Of a stretch of DNA of 64,000 nt, positions 33,579 to 44,611 are shown one piece after another. Position numbers and translations under genes: made by a program. The stretch is from Xenopus tropicalis (lineage: Eukaryota > Chordata > Amphibia > Anura > Pipidae), in the NCBI RefSeq assembly GCF_000004195.4, contig NC_030683.2, forward strand, positions 1,367,155 through 1,431,154, written 5' to 3'. The notes beneath the pieces were generated by a model. The model saw only the letters and a program-made list of their open reading frames with translations. It was not told where the DNA came from and ran no database searches. The first letter of the stretch is position 1; the number at the start of each line of letters is the position of its first letter.

Positions 33579-35577
33579 TATTGAAGCCCAGTCCGGACCC
33601 GCCACGTGGCACCAACAGACCCAGTTCTGACGTGGGATTTGCAGGTCTCAGTTACTGACGGCGCCGCGAGTCGCTGAGCATAAAACACACTATAAAATAT
33701 GACCTTTCTCGGCCCAATTAGTCCCCGCGCTCTCGTGGCGGCACAGAGACAGCTGCTAGAGACACGTAATTAGAGCGCACGAGAGACACGTGGGCCCGGG
33801 CGGCTCAGTAGCCGCGTTATTGATATTAATTTCCCTTTGTACATTGGGCTGTGGTTCTGGCAGGGAAGTGGGTTTGTCGGCCGGTTGGGCCAGATGTTCC
33901 TTTGTACAGAACCGGTACAGTCGGTTGGGTCCCATTTACTGATGGCGCCATTAGTGCTGCCTCGTTACACTCCCCCCCCCCTCATTAACCCTGTGAGCGC
34001 TGCCCTTCCTGGGTACGGTGTCTGCGCCCGCAATATGCACCATGGCAGGGGCACCCTGGGGTATAAATAAGTGGGTGCTGGGGGGCACAGGGGGACTGTA
34101 TGTATGCCTGTTTGGGGGGGTCAGTGTATGTTGCTGTGTAGTAATGGGGGTACTTGGGGTGCTGCTTGGCATTAGGGTGCTTGTAAAGAATTTCAGAGAA
34201 GGGGCAATTAGTGGCACCCAAGGCTTTGCCTAAACACCCCCAGCTGCTCACCCAGCATGAAATCCAACCCCCCCGGCAGTTCCACAGTCAACCCCCCCCC
34301 AACCCACCACTCTCCCCACTTCCAGTTTCCACCTGTTTGTGCCCCCACCAGTTGTACCCCCCCCGGGGCATTGCCGCTCCTGCCTGCCCCCAGTTCTACC
34401 CCTGATGAGCTTTATAGGGAATTCAGTGGCTCCTGTAGTGTAGCACAGGGGCAATTAGGGTAGGTACTAACTTACCTACTACTTTTATTACCCCCCTTTT
34501 TTTTATTAGATTTGTGATCATCTTCCTCCTCATCTTCCTCTTCACTCCTCATTATCCAACTTAACCCTTTCCTTCCCAGCTGAGCCAAAGCTTTTTCATC
34601 ATTCTCAGACCCCATTTCCCCTTCACGTTTGCCCCCCGGGCCCCCAGCGCTCTCTGAATGATGAGTGGGATGAGTAGAGAGCGGCTGGGGGGCTGGCATT
34701 TAGCGGGGGGGGGGTGGAGTTTTGCACTAAAAGCTGCGATTAAATTGCAATTATCTCGTTTCGCACAAACGAGGCCTCGGCAGATCCGACTGACATTTCT
34801 GGGCTAAACAGAACATTTACACGTCAGGATTCCAGATCTGTATCAGAACCCCAGAGAGTCGGTACCGGGCCCAGACTGGAGCTACTGGGGGGGGCATTAC
34901 TGGGAGTACTGGGAGTCCCAGGACGCAATTCTGGGCCCAGTAATTTGTGCCCCAATTATGTGGGAATTCTGGGGGAAAACACTGCATTGTGGGTAACAAA
35001 TCATGGTGCTTTCTGCCCGACAGTTTGCACTGAATGAGCCCCCCAATCCCCTGCATAGTGGGGGCCCCTGAGTGATTCCCGTAGCCGGGGCGCAGGCGCA
35101 GAGGCGCAGCCATTACTCACCCGCCGCTCCCCTTATCTGCCATGTTCTGTGCCCCCCCCCCGCCATTCAATAACTCTGCCAGCTGGTATCTCCTGATGGT
35201 GACAGGGGGCGAGCGCTGATTTATGGCCGGAGTACTTAGTCCTGCTGCAGCCGCGCCGTTCCCTATTCATCCCATGTTAATTCTCTGGGCCGGGAGAGAC
35301 AGCATCCGCCGCCCAGCGAGGGAGCAATGCAGCAATGGCTTTATTCCAGCCTCAGCCCCGGGGGGGGGGTATTTGCCCAACATGGGGGGGTCAGGGCTCA
35401 TAATAAACTCATGGGTGGGTTAAATAAGGATCTGCGTCTCCTTCAATGATTTCAACTGTTTTTGTATTGGAAAAAGCAGATATTTTGCTCAACTAAAAAG
35501 GATTCAGAATTATGTCTTAGTGTCACAGCGTTACTATAAATCCCAAGTACATATTTATTACTAATATCACCTTATCC
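33579..35577. other. Unique intronic DNA, 2 kb
   Basis: No gene is supported. An acidic 75-aa minus-strand frame at 34472-34699 comes from a CTTCCTCCTCATC run. A non-repeat stretch rich in ATTA/TAAT motifs lies at 33700-33840. Confidence 0.4.
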
Positions 35578-37034
35578 TCCATCTTGTCCTACTGTCCCCA
35601 TCTTGTCCTACTGTCTCCATCTTGTCCTACTGTCCCCATCTTGCCCTACTGTCTCCATCTTGTCCTACTGTCTCCATCTTGCCCTACTGTCTCCATCTTG
35701 CCCTACTGTCCCCATCTTGCCCTACTGTCTCCATCTTGCCCTACTGTCCCCATCTTGCCCTACTGTCTCCATCTTGCCCTACTGTCCCCATCTTGCCCTA
35801 CTGTCTCCATCTTGCCCTACTGTCTCCATCTTGCCCTACTGTCTCCATCTTGTCCTACTGTCCCCATCTTGCCCTACTGTCTCCATCTTGCCCTACTGTC
35901 TCCATCTTGCCCTACTGTCTCCATCTTGTCCTACTGTCCCCATCTTGCCCTACTGTCTCCATCTTGCCCTACTTTCTCCATCTTGTCCTACTGTCTCCAT
36001 CTTGCCCTACTGTCCCCATCTTGCCCTACTGTCTCCATCTTGCCCTACTGTCTCCATCTTGTCCTACTGTCCCCATCTTGCCCTACTGTCTCCATCTTGC
36101 CCTACTGTCTCCATCTTGTCCTACTGTCCCCATCTTGCCCTACTGTCTCCATCTTGCCCTACTGTCTCCATCTTGCCCTACTGTCTCCATCTTGCCCTAC
36201 TGTCTCCATCTTGCCCTACTGTCTCCATCTTGTCCTACTGTCCCCATCTTGCCCTACTGTCTCCATCTTGCCCTACTGTCCCCATCTTGCCCTACTGTCT
36301 CCATCTTGCCCTACTGTCTCCATCTTGCCCTACTGTCTCCATCTTGTCCTACTGTCTCCATCTTGCCCTACTGTCTCCATCTTGCCCTACTGTCTCCATC
36401 TTGCCCTACTGTCCCCATCTTGTCCTACTGTCTCCATCTTGCCCTACTGTCTCCATCTTGTCCTACTGTCTCCATCTTGCCCTACTGTCCCCATCTTGCC
36501 CTACTGTCCCCATCTTGCCCTACTGTCTCCATCTTGTCATACTGTCTCCATCTTGTCCTACTGTCTCCATCTTGTCCTACTGTCTCCATCTTGCCCCACT
36601 GTCCCCATGTTGCCCTACTGTCTCCATCTTGCCCTACTGTCCCCATCTTGCCCTACTGTCCCCATCTTGCCCTACTGTCTCCATCTTGTCCTACTGTCTC
36701 CATCTTGCCCTACTGTCCCCATCTTGCCCTACTGTCCCCATCTTGCCCTACTGTCTCCATCTTGCCCTACTGTCCCCATCTTGCCCTACTGTCCCCATCT
36801 TGCCCTACTGTCCCCATCTTGCCCTACTGTCTCCATCTTGCCCTACTGTCTCCATCTTGCCCTACTGTCCCCATCTTGCCCTACTGTCTCCATCTTGCCC
36901 TACTGTCTCCATCTTGCCCTACTGTCCCCATCTTGCCCTACTGTCTCCATCTTGCCCTACTGTCTCCATCTTGCCCTACTGTCCCCATCTTGCCCTACTG
37001 TCCCCATCTTGCCCCACTGTCCCCATGTTGCCCT
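35578..37034 (+). repeat. 19-bp minisatellite array 7
   Basis: About 77 units of CATCTTGCCCTACTGTCTC, with nearly perfect 19-bp phase throughout. Two sites vary independently: TTGCCC/TTGTCC and GTCTCC/GTCCCC. Because the length is so regular, all three + frames stay open for about 480-500 codons, but they are not genes. Confidence 0.98.
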
Positions 37035-37614
37035 AGTGTGTACGGAATCAGTATCAGAGAGAAAGTGAATGGGCGGTTGGGTCGGAGCAGATCTCTCAGT
37101 AGAACTGGCAGTGAGTGCCGATGTGATTGATGGTTTATTCCCCGTAACCCTGACACCCTGCAGGGAGTCTCAGCTCGGGACATAGATTAGACTGTCGGAT
37201 ATCACTGACAGCTCGTTGCCGCCGCTCTCCCTGATAGGAAACAGTGAAGTTATCACCACAGAGACGTAACCTTAGAGACGGGGCAGAAAACAGCCTCTGA
37301 TTGGTCGGGAAAATCTGAGCAACTGAGATTTTATATTCACAGCGTTATTTTCCCTCGAGAGGAAACTTTGGTTATTGATACATTTCAGTAATTTCCCCTT
37401 TATACTGATAGTACATGAGTATGTATAGTATTCTGTGTGTATTTATAGATATGGGGGGCGCTGCCATAGGGGGGCGCTGTGTGGGAGAGAATAACGGGTC
37501 GGTACATATCAATAAGGAATATATTTCCTGCAGTTGGTCGGGTTAATAAGGAGCCAAATGGCCTTTCCCCTGGCGCATTCCCATCACTCCCAGGCTCATT
37601 TACAAAACGGCTGT
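37035..37614. other. Unique intronic DNA
   Basis: About 580 bp with no recognisable element. CCTGCAGTTGGTCGGGTTAA near 37530 is ordinary sequence. Confidence 0.4.
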
Positions 37615-38437
37615 TGGTTCCTTGGGTTGGTTCCGCTGGGTCGGTTCCTTGGGTAGGTTACGCTGGGTCGGTTCCTTGGGTAGGTTACGCTGGGTCGGTT
37701 CCTTGGGTAGGTTACGCTGGGTCGGTTCCTTGGGTAGGTTACGCTGGGTCAGTTCCTTGGGTAGGTTACGCTGGGTCGGTTCCTTGGGTAGGTTACGCTG
37801 GGTCGGTTCCTTGGGTAGGTTACGCTGGGTCGGTTCCTTGGGTAGGTTACGCTGGGTCAGTTCCTTGGTAGGTTACGCTGGGTCGGTTCCTTGGGTAGGT
37901 TACGCTGGGTCGGTTCCTTGGGTAGGTTACGCTGGGTCGGTTCCTTGGGTAGGTTACGCTGGGTCGGTTCCTTGGGTAGGTTACGCTGGGTCGGTTCCTT
38001 GGGTAGGTTACGCTGGGTCGGTTCCTTGGGTAGGTTACGCTGGGTCGGTTCCTTGGGTAGGTTACGCTGGGTCAGTTCCTTGGGTAGGTTACGCTGGGTC
38101 AGTTCCTTGGGTAGGTTACGCTGGGTCAGTTCCTTGAATGGGTTATGCTAGGTTTGTTCCTTGGGTTAGTTCCGCTGGGTCGGTTCCTTGGGTAGGTTAC
38201 GCTGGGTCAGTTCCTTGAATGGGTTATGCTAGGTTTGTTCCTTGGGTCGGTTCTGCTGGGTCGGTTCCTTGGGTTAGTTCCGCTGGGTCGGTTCTGCTGG
38301 GCTGGTTCCTTGGGTGGGTTCCACTGGGTTGGTTCCTTGGGTGGGTTCCAATGGGTGGGTTTCTTGGGTCAGTTCCTTGGGTTGGTTCTGCTGGGTTAGT
38401 TCCTCTGGGTCATTTCCTTGTTCGGTTCCGTTGGGTC
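37615..38437 (+). repeat. 27-bp minisatellite abutting the sorcs1 exon acceptor
   Basis: Units are GGTAGGTTACGCTGGGTCGG plus TTCCTTG, with about 30 copies, regular to about 38130. After that come degenerate units (GGTTGGTTCCACTGG) up to about 35 bp before the AG at 38471-38472. Confidence 0.96.
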
Positions 38438-38472
38438 CCCCCAGACACTGATCTCTCTCCCTTTACCTGTAG
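38438..38472 (+). other. sorcs1: 3' splice-site region of sorcs1 exon A
   Basis: The 35 bp between the end of the array and the exon contain a pyrimidine-rich stretch (ATCTCTCTCCCTTTACCTGT) and the AG. A branch point must lie here or within the degenerate array units. Confidence 0.75.
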
Positions 38473-38540
38473 GTGATTCTCATCCTGACGAAGTTGTACG
38501 ACTACAACCTGGGGAGCATCACGGAGAGTTCGCTATGGAG
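38473..38540 (+). CDS. sorcs1: SorCS1 internal exon (probably exon 2), start of VPS10p domain
   Basis: This 68-nt exon is read in phase 0 and gives 22 codons plus AG of a split Arg codon. It includes LTKLYDYNLGSITESSLW, a segment I recognise from the N-terminal VPS10p beta-propeller of SorCS receptors. The residues fit SorCS1 better than SorCS3 (KLYDFNLGSV) or SorCS2 (quite different here). The acceptor is a pyrimidine tract ending in ctgtag, and the donor is GAG|gtaggt. The split codon (AG|G, Arg) is completed exactly by the exon at 62321, which strongly supports both calls. SorCS1 is a type I membrane sorting receptor, mainly neuronal, that directs cargo between trans-Golgi, endosomes and cell surface; known cargo or partners in mammals include APP, neurexin and AMPA receptors. 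A 27-bp minisatellite ends about 35 bp upstream of the acceptor. Exon numbering is inferred. The paralogue assignment rests on remembered sequences, not an alignment. Confidence 0.93.
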
Positions 38541-40079
38541 GTAGGTGGCCGCTCTGAGCCTGTGATGGCACCCGGGGCCGGGGTTATTGGGGGCAATTAC
38601 CCACTGGGGGGGGGACACACGTCTGGTCTCTTCTTATATTCTCTCATAGGCCTCATTGCTCTGGGGGGGGAGAAAGTCTTTAACTCTCTGGCAGCCTAGA
38701 TGGAAACAAAACGGTGATTGTAAGCTCTGTGGGGCGTGGGAGGCTCTGTGTACCCTCCCCTCTTCCCATTCCAATTGGATGGAGTGAATGAGATTCTGCC
38801 CCCCCCCCCCAATCAGCTGACTGTGCATATAACCCACCCCAGGCCAAGCAGCACTGTATTAGTAATAACACGAGCCTTTACTTCCCCTTTAAATGTAAGA
38901 GAATAGGCTGTAAGCAGAGAGCTGGTGTATGCTGCACATTGTACAGTAGCGCTACTTCAAACCTGGTGCCGTATGCGCCGGGCAATGAGCCCCTGGAACC
39001 CAATTAATCACCGGCAGATGAGTTGCAGTTGGTCGTGACTCAGAGAGTTAATGAGATTCTATGTAGCAGGGCCCCCGCCCTGATCCCCCCATATCCCCCC
39101 AGGGGGCATCTCTCATTGACTGCGCAGAGAGCAGAGGCAGTAAATAGAAGCTTATCTGCCCCGGGTATTAGCGGCAAAGTCTCACCGGCTGCCGGCGCCT
39201 TTGGAACAAGAAAGGGAGGTTAATGCCGAGGCGGCGGGTTTGGGGGGGTTTGGGGGGGGAGATCTGTGCGTCTGATGCATTAAATGTCACCACGATAACA
39301 GCAACTGCCACAAAGAGCTTCTTGCATCTGTCTGAGCTTCTGGCGCAACAGTCACATCAATGGGTCCCACTCTAAAGGGGAACTTTCCCTCAAGTCTGTT
39401 CTGTTCTTTCTTTTTGTATCTGTGCGGCAGTGAGTGAATACCCCCCCCCCAGTAATGTAAATACTCCCAGTTACCCCTCTCCTTCCCTGGTACCCCTCCT
39501 GCCTCCCATTAACTGCCAGTATGTGCCCAGGGAGTGGGCATAGGGGGGGTCCGGCCTTTCCCTGGGGTATATGATTAAAGCCGGACTCACTAATCACTGG
39601 TTCTGTACTGGGGGTGGTTCTGGCCCAGAGGAGAGTTGGTACCGCGCTGCGCTAACGAGGGGAGTTGGTTCCGTCTCCAGAGCGGGGGGCGGGGCAGTAA
39701 ATTACTCACACAGGCAATTAATTGGCACCCTGAGCGGTGGAGGCGGGATATTCATTTACTCGTTAGCGCCATTCAGTTTCTAATTACATAAGAATTGGTT
39801 TGAACCCTTCATTTCCTCCCTTTGTGTCACTCACAGAATCCACAGGGGCCTTCGTCCTCCTCTTCTTCGTCCTCGGAGGAGACTCGTTAACTCAGTGTTG
39901 CCCAAAGCTTGTACAGTCTGTAGTCCTGTCCTTAGTCCGTAGGGGGCTCACTGTCCCAGTTTTAGGCTCTCACTATTGGCTTTATTGCTCCAGGGACCCC
40001 AAGGTACCAGACTCATTGCCTGGAGTTCTGCTCCTGTGGTTCTGCTACCTCTGTAGCTTCTGTCTCTGAACTTCCAAGG
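38541..40079. other. Unique intronic DNA after exon A
   Basis: Contains no array. A perfect 11-bp inverted repeat (GCGCTAACGAG 39649-39659 and CTCGTTAGCGC 39759-39769) is present. TTAAAGGGGAA-like motifs near 38885 and 39373 may be traces of MITE ends. Confidence 0.4.
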
Positions 40080-41290
40080 ACTTCTATGATGTCCTACACC
40101 CCCATAGACCCAACAATTGTCCCACTGAACACCAGGTTCCATTTCTCAAGGGGAAGGTCCTCTATCTGAGCTACAGACCCAGCCCATGAAAGATTATATT
40201 CAGGAAAGTGTAGCCAAGGGTTTTTGGTTCTGGGTCCAAAAGAAGGTTCCCTTCAGCCCTGTGGAGCCTTCCCTGGCCTTCAGCTCTTACCATGGTCACC
40301 ATGAATCCATGGCCATGGCTCTTTGGCAAAGCTCTGGCTGAACTCCAAGGCTACACTGTAGGGTTGTTAATTACTTGGGTTATATATTTATTTTCCCAAA
40401 CAGAACGTATCCCTCAGGGCTGACAGGTTCTTCAGCATTTAGGAGAGGACGTTCCATGGTTGGGATGTGCGGGTTTCACCAGACCAGGATCCCTTTTCTT
40501 GGTTTCTTCATTTCTTCTTTAAAAGAATTCTCTGTACTACCGGGTCGGCTTACTCCTCTGGCCCATATTGTTGGCTGTTGAACTTGCAGAAGAGCGGTGC
40601 CATCTTTTTGGAGGTTCTGTTGGACATATTATCCCTGTTGGCTCTTGATGTTCCCATGACTGGTGGGCGTTGCTTCCTCCTTCCTTTGCAGATACTTAAT
40701 GATCATTGGGTTGACTTTACAATTGACTTTGTTGTGGAACTGTCTATGGGCATGACGGCCATTCGTCTAGGAGTTGATGTAGCCTCCATAATGTCTCACT
40801 TCATTTCACTTAAACCTTCCTTCTGATCTTGGTTTGGCTCAGATCCATCAAGGAGGTGATCTGTTCATCATTTTTGACCAAGGAACCCAGCCAATCTGTA
40901 GAGCAATCCCTCTGCTATTTTACCTGTTAGAACCAGGGCAATTGGGTCAAACTGCCTCCACTGGCTAAATCTTTGGAATCCTCCCTATTCTTCTGTGTCT
41001 TTACCCTTCATCCTCTTGCCCCTGACAATGTTGATGTTCCTCCTGCCCAAACCTTGTCCTTTTATGCTACATGATCCCAAGTCCATCTCGTTGGCTGCTC
41101 TTCTGCTCATCAAGAAGCAGCTGCAGATAAAAGTCGCTTCGTTGGGCAGAAATTTCAGGTTGGCCATTCTGATTGGCTCTCCCCTAAGAACATCAGACTT
41201 AATGAGCCATCTCCTAAGCTCCGTCCTTGTCTTACAGACCTTTCTCCGTACAATCTGGTGTTTCTTCCCACCCAACCTGCCCAAGTGGGG
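40080..41290 (+). pseudogene. Decayed Ty3/gypsy pol fragment
   Basis: Several short stretches, in shifting frames, match the order of Ty3/gypsy pol. At 40082-40230 HPHRPNNCP, VLYLS and PMKDYIQESVAKGF fit the region leading into reverse transcriptase, with a one-base frameshift at about 40168. At 40690-40815 WVDFTIDFVVELS and MSHFISLK fit the integrase core, with the first catalytic Asp. At 40876-40890 DQGTQ fits the second Asp motif. At 41124-41231 WLSPKNIRLNEPSPKLRP fits the segment after integrase. Most of reverse transcriptase and RNase H is absent between about 40290 and 40460, and stops and frameshifts occur throughout. No LTR was recognised. It is inactive. The match is from recognition of family motifs, not a search. 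Confidence 0.8.
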
Positions 41291-41466
41291 ACATTGCACG
41301 AGAACTGATTATAATTGGATTAATTTATTCCCATCACGTGACTTTGGGGGGGTAACCGTTTCCAGGCCATTGCCTCAATGTGAAACCCACAGAGAGAGAC
41401 ACTGATGTAAATCCCTGTGTGTGATTGGGTGGGGGGTCGGGGCCGGGTGGGGTGTCTGGATTAGTG
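41291..41466. other. Short unique segment
   Basis: Separates the gypsy relic from the ATCT microsatellite. Nothing recognised. Confidence 0.4.
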
Positions 41467-41522
41467 ATCATCTATCTATCTACCTATCATCTATCAATCT
41501 ATCTATCTATCATCTATCTCTG

Positions 41523-41556
<34 letters not shown>

Positions 41557-41678
41557 CCTATCATCTATCTCTGTATCTATCTATCTCTGTATCTATCTAT
41601 CTATCTATCTATCATCTATCTCTGTATCTATCTATCTATCTATCATCTATCTATCTATCTATCTATCATCTATCTCTG

Positions 41679-41720
<42 letters not shown>

Positions 41721-41761
41721 CCTATCATCTATCTCTGTATCTATCTATCTATCTATTTATC

Positions 41762-41792
<31 letters not shown>

Positions 41793-41803
41793 ATCTATCT
41801 CTG

Positions 41804-41847
<44 letters not shown>

Positions 41848-41877
41848 ATCTATCTATCTATCTATCATCTATCTCTG

Positions 41878-41911
<34 letters not shown>

Positions 41912-41948
41912 CCTATCATCTATCTCTGTATCTATCTATCTATTTATC

Positions 41949-41983
<35 letters not shown>

Positions 41984-42038
41984 ATCTATCTCTGTATCTA
42001 TCTATCTATCATCTATCTATCTATCTATCATCCATCTA
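41467..42038 (+). repeat. ATCT (GATA) microsatellite with higher-order pattern
   Basis: Long ATCT runs are interrupted at intervals by CATCTATCTCTGTATCT and ACCTATCATC blocks. The blocks recur in the same order several times, so segments of about 40-120 bp have been duplicated as units. Confidence 0.95.
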
Positions 42039-42395
42039 TCAGCTTAGAGAGAGAGGAATGGCCCCCAAAAACTTTGTCCCCCCAGAATAAAAGAGAATCA
42101 TAAGTAGTTTGTGGGGGCAAATGAATTGATACACAGCAATAAATGCCCCCGTTGTCCCTATTCAGGGATCTGGGGTGGGTGGGGGGCCCAGGGGGGGACC
42201 CAGTGTTCTGCCCCACGGTCAGTGTTTCCTGCGGTCGGAACTGACGGTGCAGATCGGGGGTTTGAGGACCCACTGAACCATTTTGTCCCCAAACCCAACG
42301 GGCCAGACCCCCCCGGTGCCGATAGCTCAGTGACACAGTTACATGGCTGGAAGTAACGAGGATACAGCTGCTAATTAGGCCCAAAGAGCAGATTC
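42039..42395. other. Unique intronic DNA
   Basis: About 350 bp with no coding or repeat signal. Confidence 0.4.
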
Positions 42396-42822
42396 CGGGG
42401 GTGCCGGGGGTTTCGGGGGTGCTGGGGGTTCCGGGGGTTCCCGGGGGGTTCCGGGGGTGCTGGGGGTTCCCGGGGTGCTGGGGTGCTGGGGTTCCGGGGG
42501 TGCTGGGGGTGCCGGGGGTTTCGGGGGTGCTGGGGGTTCCCGGGGGTTTCGGGGGTGCCGGGGTTCCGGGGGTGCTGGGGGTTCCGGGTGTGCTGGGGGT
42601 TCCCGGGGGTGCTGGGGCTTCCGGGGCTTCCGGGGGTGCTGGGGGTTCCCGGGGGTGCTGGGGGTTCCGGGGGTGCTGGGGGTTCCGGGGGTGCTGGGGG
42701 TTCCCGGGGGTTTTGGGGGTGCCGGGGTTGCTGGGGGTTCCGGGGGTGCTGGGGGTTCCCGGGGGTGCCGGGGTTGCTGGGGGTTCCGGGGGTGCTGGGG
42801 GTGCTGGGGGTGCTGGGAGTTG
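42396..42822 (+). repeat. G-rich minisatellite, mostly 15-18-bp units
   Basis: Units of GGGGGTGCTGGGGGTTCC and shorter variants with GCCGGGG or CCCGGGG. Collagen-like Gly-rich frames result from the GGN periodicity and are not genes. There is strong G-quadruplex potential on the + strand. Confidence 0.93.
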
Positions 42823-43028
42823 CTCTCTCACACCTGGTTGGACAATGTCACATCTGTTTTTCCGTCCAAGCGAATCTGAGGCTGAAAGCAAAAGCTTAAC
42901 GAACCCGTCGGCCAATCCCTGTGTCCTAATTAACCCCGCGTCGCTGGATAGAAAGTGATTTGTACAGTGTTTAATCAGATGCAAAAAGGCCAATTTGTTC
43001 TTCTGCCCAAAGAGCAGACTCCGCCTGT

Positions 43029-43033
43029 ATCTG

Positions 43034-43075
<42 letters not shown>

Positions 43076-43132
43076 ATCTATCTATCTATCATCTATCTAT
43101 CTATCATCTATCTATCTATCTATCAATCTATC

Positions 43133-43175
<43 letters not shown>

Positions 43176-43364
43176 AATCTATCATCTATCTATCTATCAT
43201 CTATCTATCTATCATCTATCTAACTATATCTATCATCTATCCATTTATTATCTATCTATCCATCCATCTATTATCTATCAATCTATCTATCGATCATCTA
43301 TCTATCTATCTATCTATCTTCTGTCTATCATCTATCCATTTATTATCTATCTATTTATCTATTG
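43029..43364 (+). repeat. Second ATCT (GATA) microsatellite
   Basis: ATCT runs with CATCTATC punctuation, degenerating after 43220 to CATCCATTTATTATC blocks, one of which is duplicated (43240 and 43330). Confidence 0.95.
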
Positions 43365-44611
43365 TTTTTAATCTCTTGGGCCGGTTCCTAGGACCCCAAG
43401 ATATTTGGCCAGACTGAACCCCATAATAAATAGGGGCAGAGAGGGACTGGGGGGCAACAGAACATTTGTGTGTTTCTCTGCCTCTCTTTGTAGCACCCCG
43501 ATACCCGGCCCCTCCATGCCCCCCACTACCATCCCCCCCGGGGGCCCCGACACCATGTAGCAGATTCCCTATCATCTCCCAGTAATTGTCGGGTTGGATT
43601 TATATCCAGGAATATCCGCGCCACCAAATCGCTGCAATTTGCTTCAAGGTCACCGAGACTGAGACGCAGCCGGGGGGGGGGGGATTAATCGCTTGTTTCT
43701 GATTCGCCCCAAAATGTCGGGAAACAGATGGGCCCCCGGGTCTGAGCCGCCCGAATGGAGGAACAATCACATCCATTAAGTTTCCCTTTATGGTTAATAA
43801 GCGCCGCGTAATGGCCCCCCTATTCCCAGCGACTCCGGTCAGCTCGACCCCTCAGCCCCCCCAATTGGGCCCGCCCCTCTCGTTAGCCTGGCGTGTAATT
43901 ACCTGTAATTACCTACCTCTTACCGAAATCTCCATCCTACTGATCCAGTCAAATGGCGGCCGAGTGCTTTCTGCCCGACCTGCGCCTATTTACTAAAATT
44001 AGCGCAGTAATTGCAAGTGTTTAATGCGTTTGTGCGACTTACCCGCCGGTGCCACGCGGCACATTGTACCCCCCCGCCCCCCCCTTTTATTATTCACTTT
44101 CCTGCTGAGAACTTTCTGCATTTTGTGCCGCGAGCAAAACAGAGATTTTATGTCGTTAGAGCAGCGGGAAATGTGCAATTATTCTATTTATATATATTCC
44201 CATATAGTGGGTTAGTGTGGCCTTTATTCCTGCTGGTCCGCGTCCTGGGGGCAAATACAGGGGGGTGTCTGGGGGGGCAGATATAGGGGCAGATACATAC
44301 AGTTTGCCCTTTACTTCCCCAATATTTCTACTTGTTTCTCTCTAAATATATCAAATAATAACCGGCTGGAAATGGGGGGAATCAGTTATAACCCCCCCCA
44401 TTATATTAACCCAGTAATGTCCCTATGGGCAGCAGGTTGCCCCCCCCCCACCCAGTGTTCATCCATGTGTCTTACTTACCCTTTCTCCCCCCCCCCTCTG
44501 ACAAACACCCAGTGCTGTGTATTAAATATTTATATTTATATTCATAGAGAATAAAGGGAAATAAGTAACATTATATTATTTCCCCCTCGTATTGTGTTTG
44601 TGCATTTGTTT
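43365..44611. other. Unique intronic DNA, 1.2 kb
   Basis: No gene or transposon recognised. C- and G-runs are present (43672-43683, 44441-44450). Confidence 0.4.

Larger units (their letters stand above)
1..38472 (+). other. sorcs1: upstream sorcs1 intron (3' part, probably intron 1)
   Basis: No sequence coding for the residues that precede exon A in SorCS1 was found in this stretch, so it is read as intronic. It is made mainly of tandem arrays, an assembly gap and short unique islands. Other genes nested here are not supported. Large first introns are usual in SORCS genes. Confidence 0.7.

Noticed and set aside
34472..34699. Acidic/lysine-rich 75-aa minus-strand frame
   Set aside because: The Glu/Asp run comes from a CTTCCTCCTCATCTTCC low-complexity stretch; no start context, homology or splice support.
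35584..37130. Three overlapping frames of about 480-500 codons (Cys/Leu/Pro/Ser-rich)
   Set aside because: All three frames of a 19-bp repeat encode the same periodic peptide (19 residues per 57 bp). This is a repeat shadow, as are the similar frames at 2199-3716, 4167-5591, 7341-9351, 10440-13179 and 30365-32225.
39649..39769. Perfect 11-bp inverted repeat GCGCTAACGAG / CTCGTTAGCGC
   Set aside because: Could be a MITE trace, but a single short pair 100 bp apart is within chance for 64 kb, and no further arm homology is seen.
40467..40826. 119-aa frame read as a cellular gene
   Set aside because: Its C-terminal half matches Ty3/gypsy integrase motifs; it is part of the decayed retroelement at 40080-41290.
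42028..42993. Collagen- or proline-rich-like frames
   Set aside because: These arise from GGN/CCN periodicity of a G-rich minisatellite; no signal peptide, splice signals or conserved domain.
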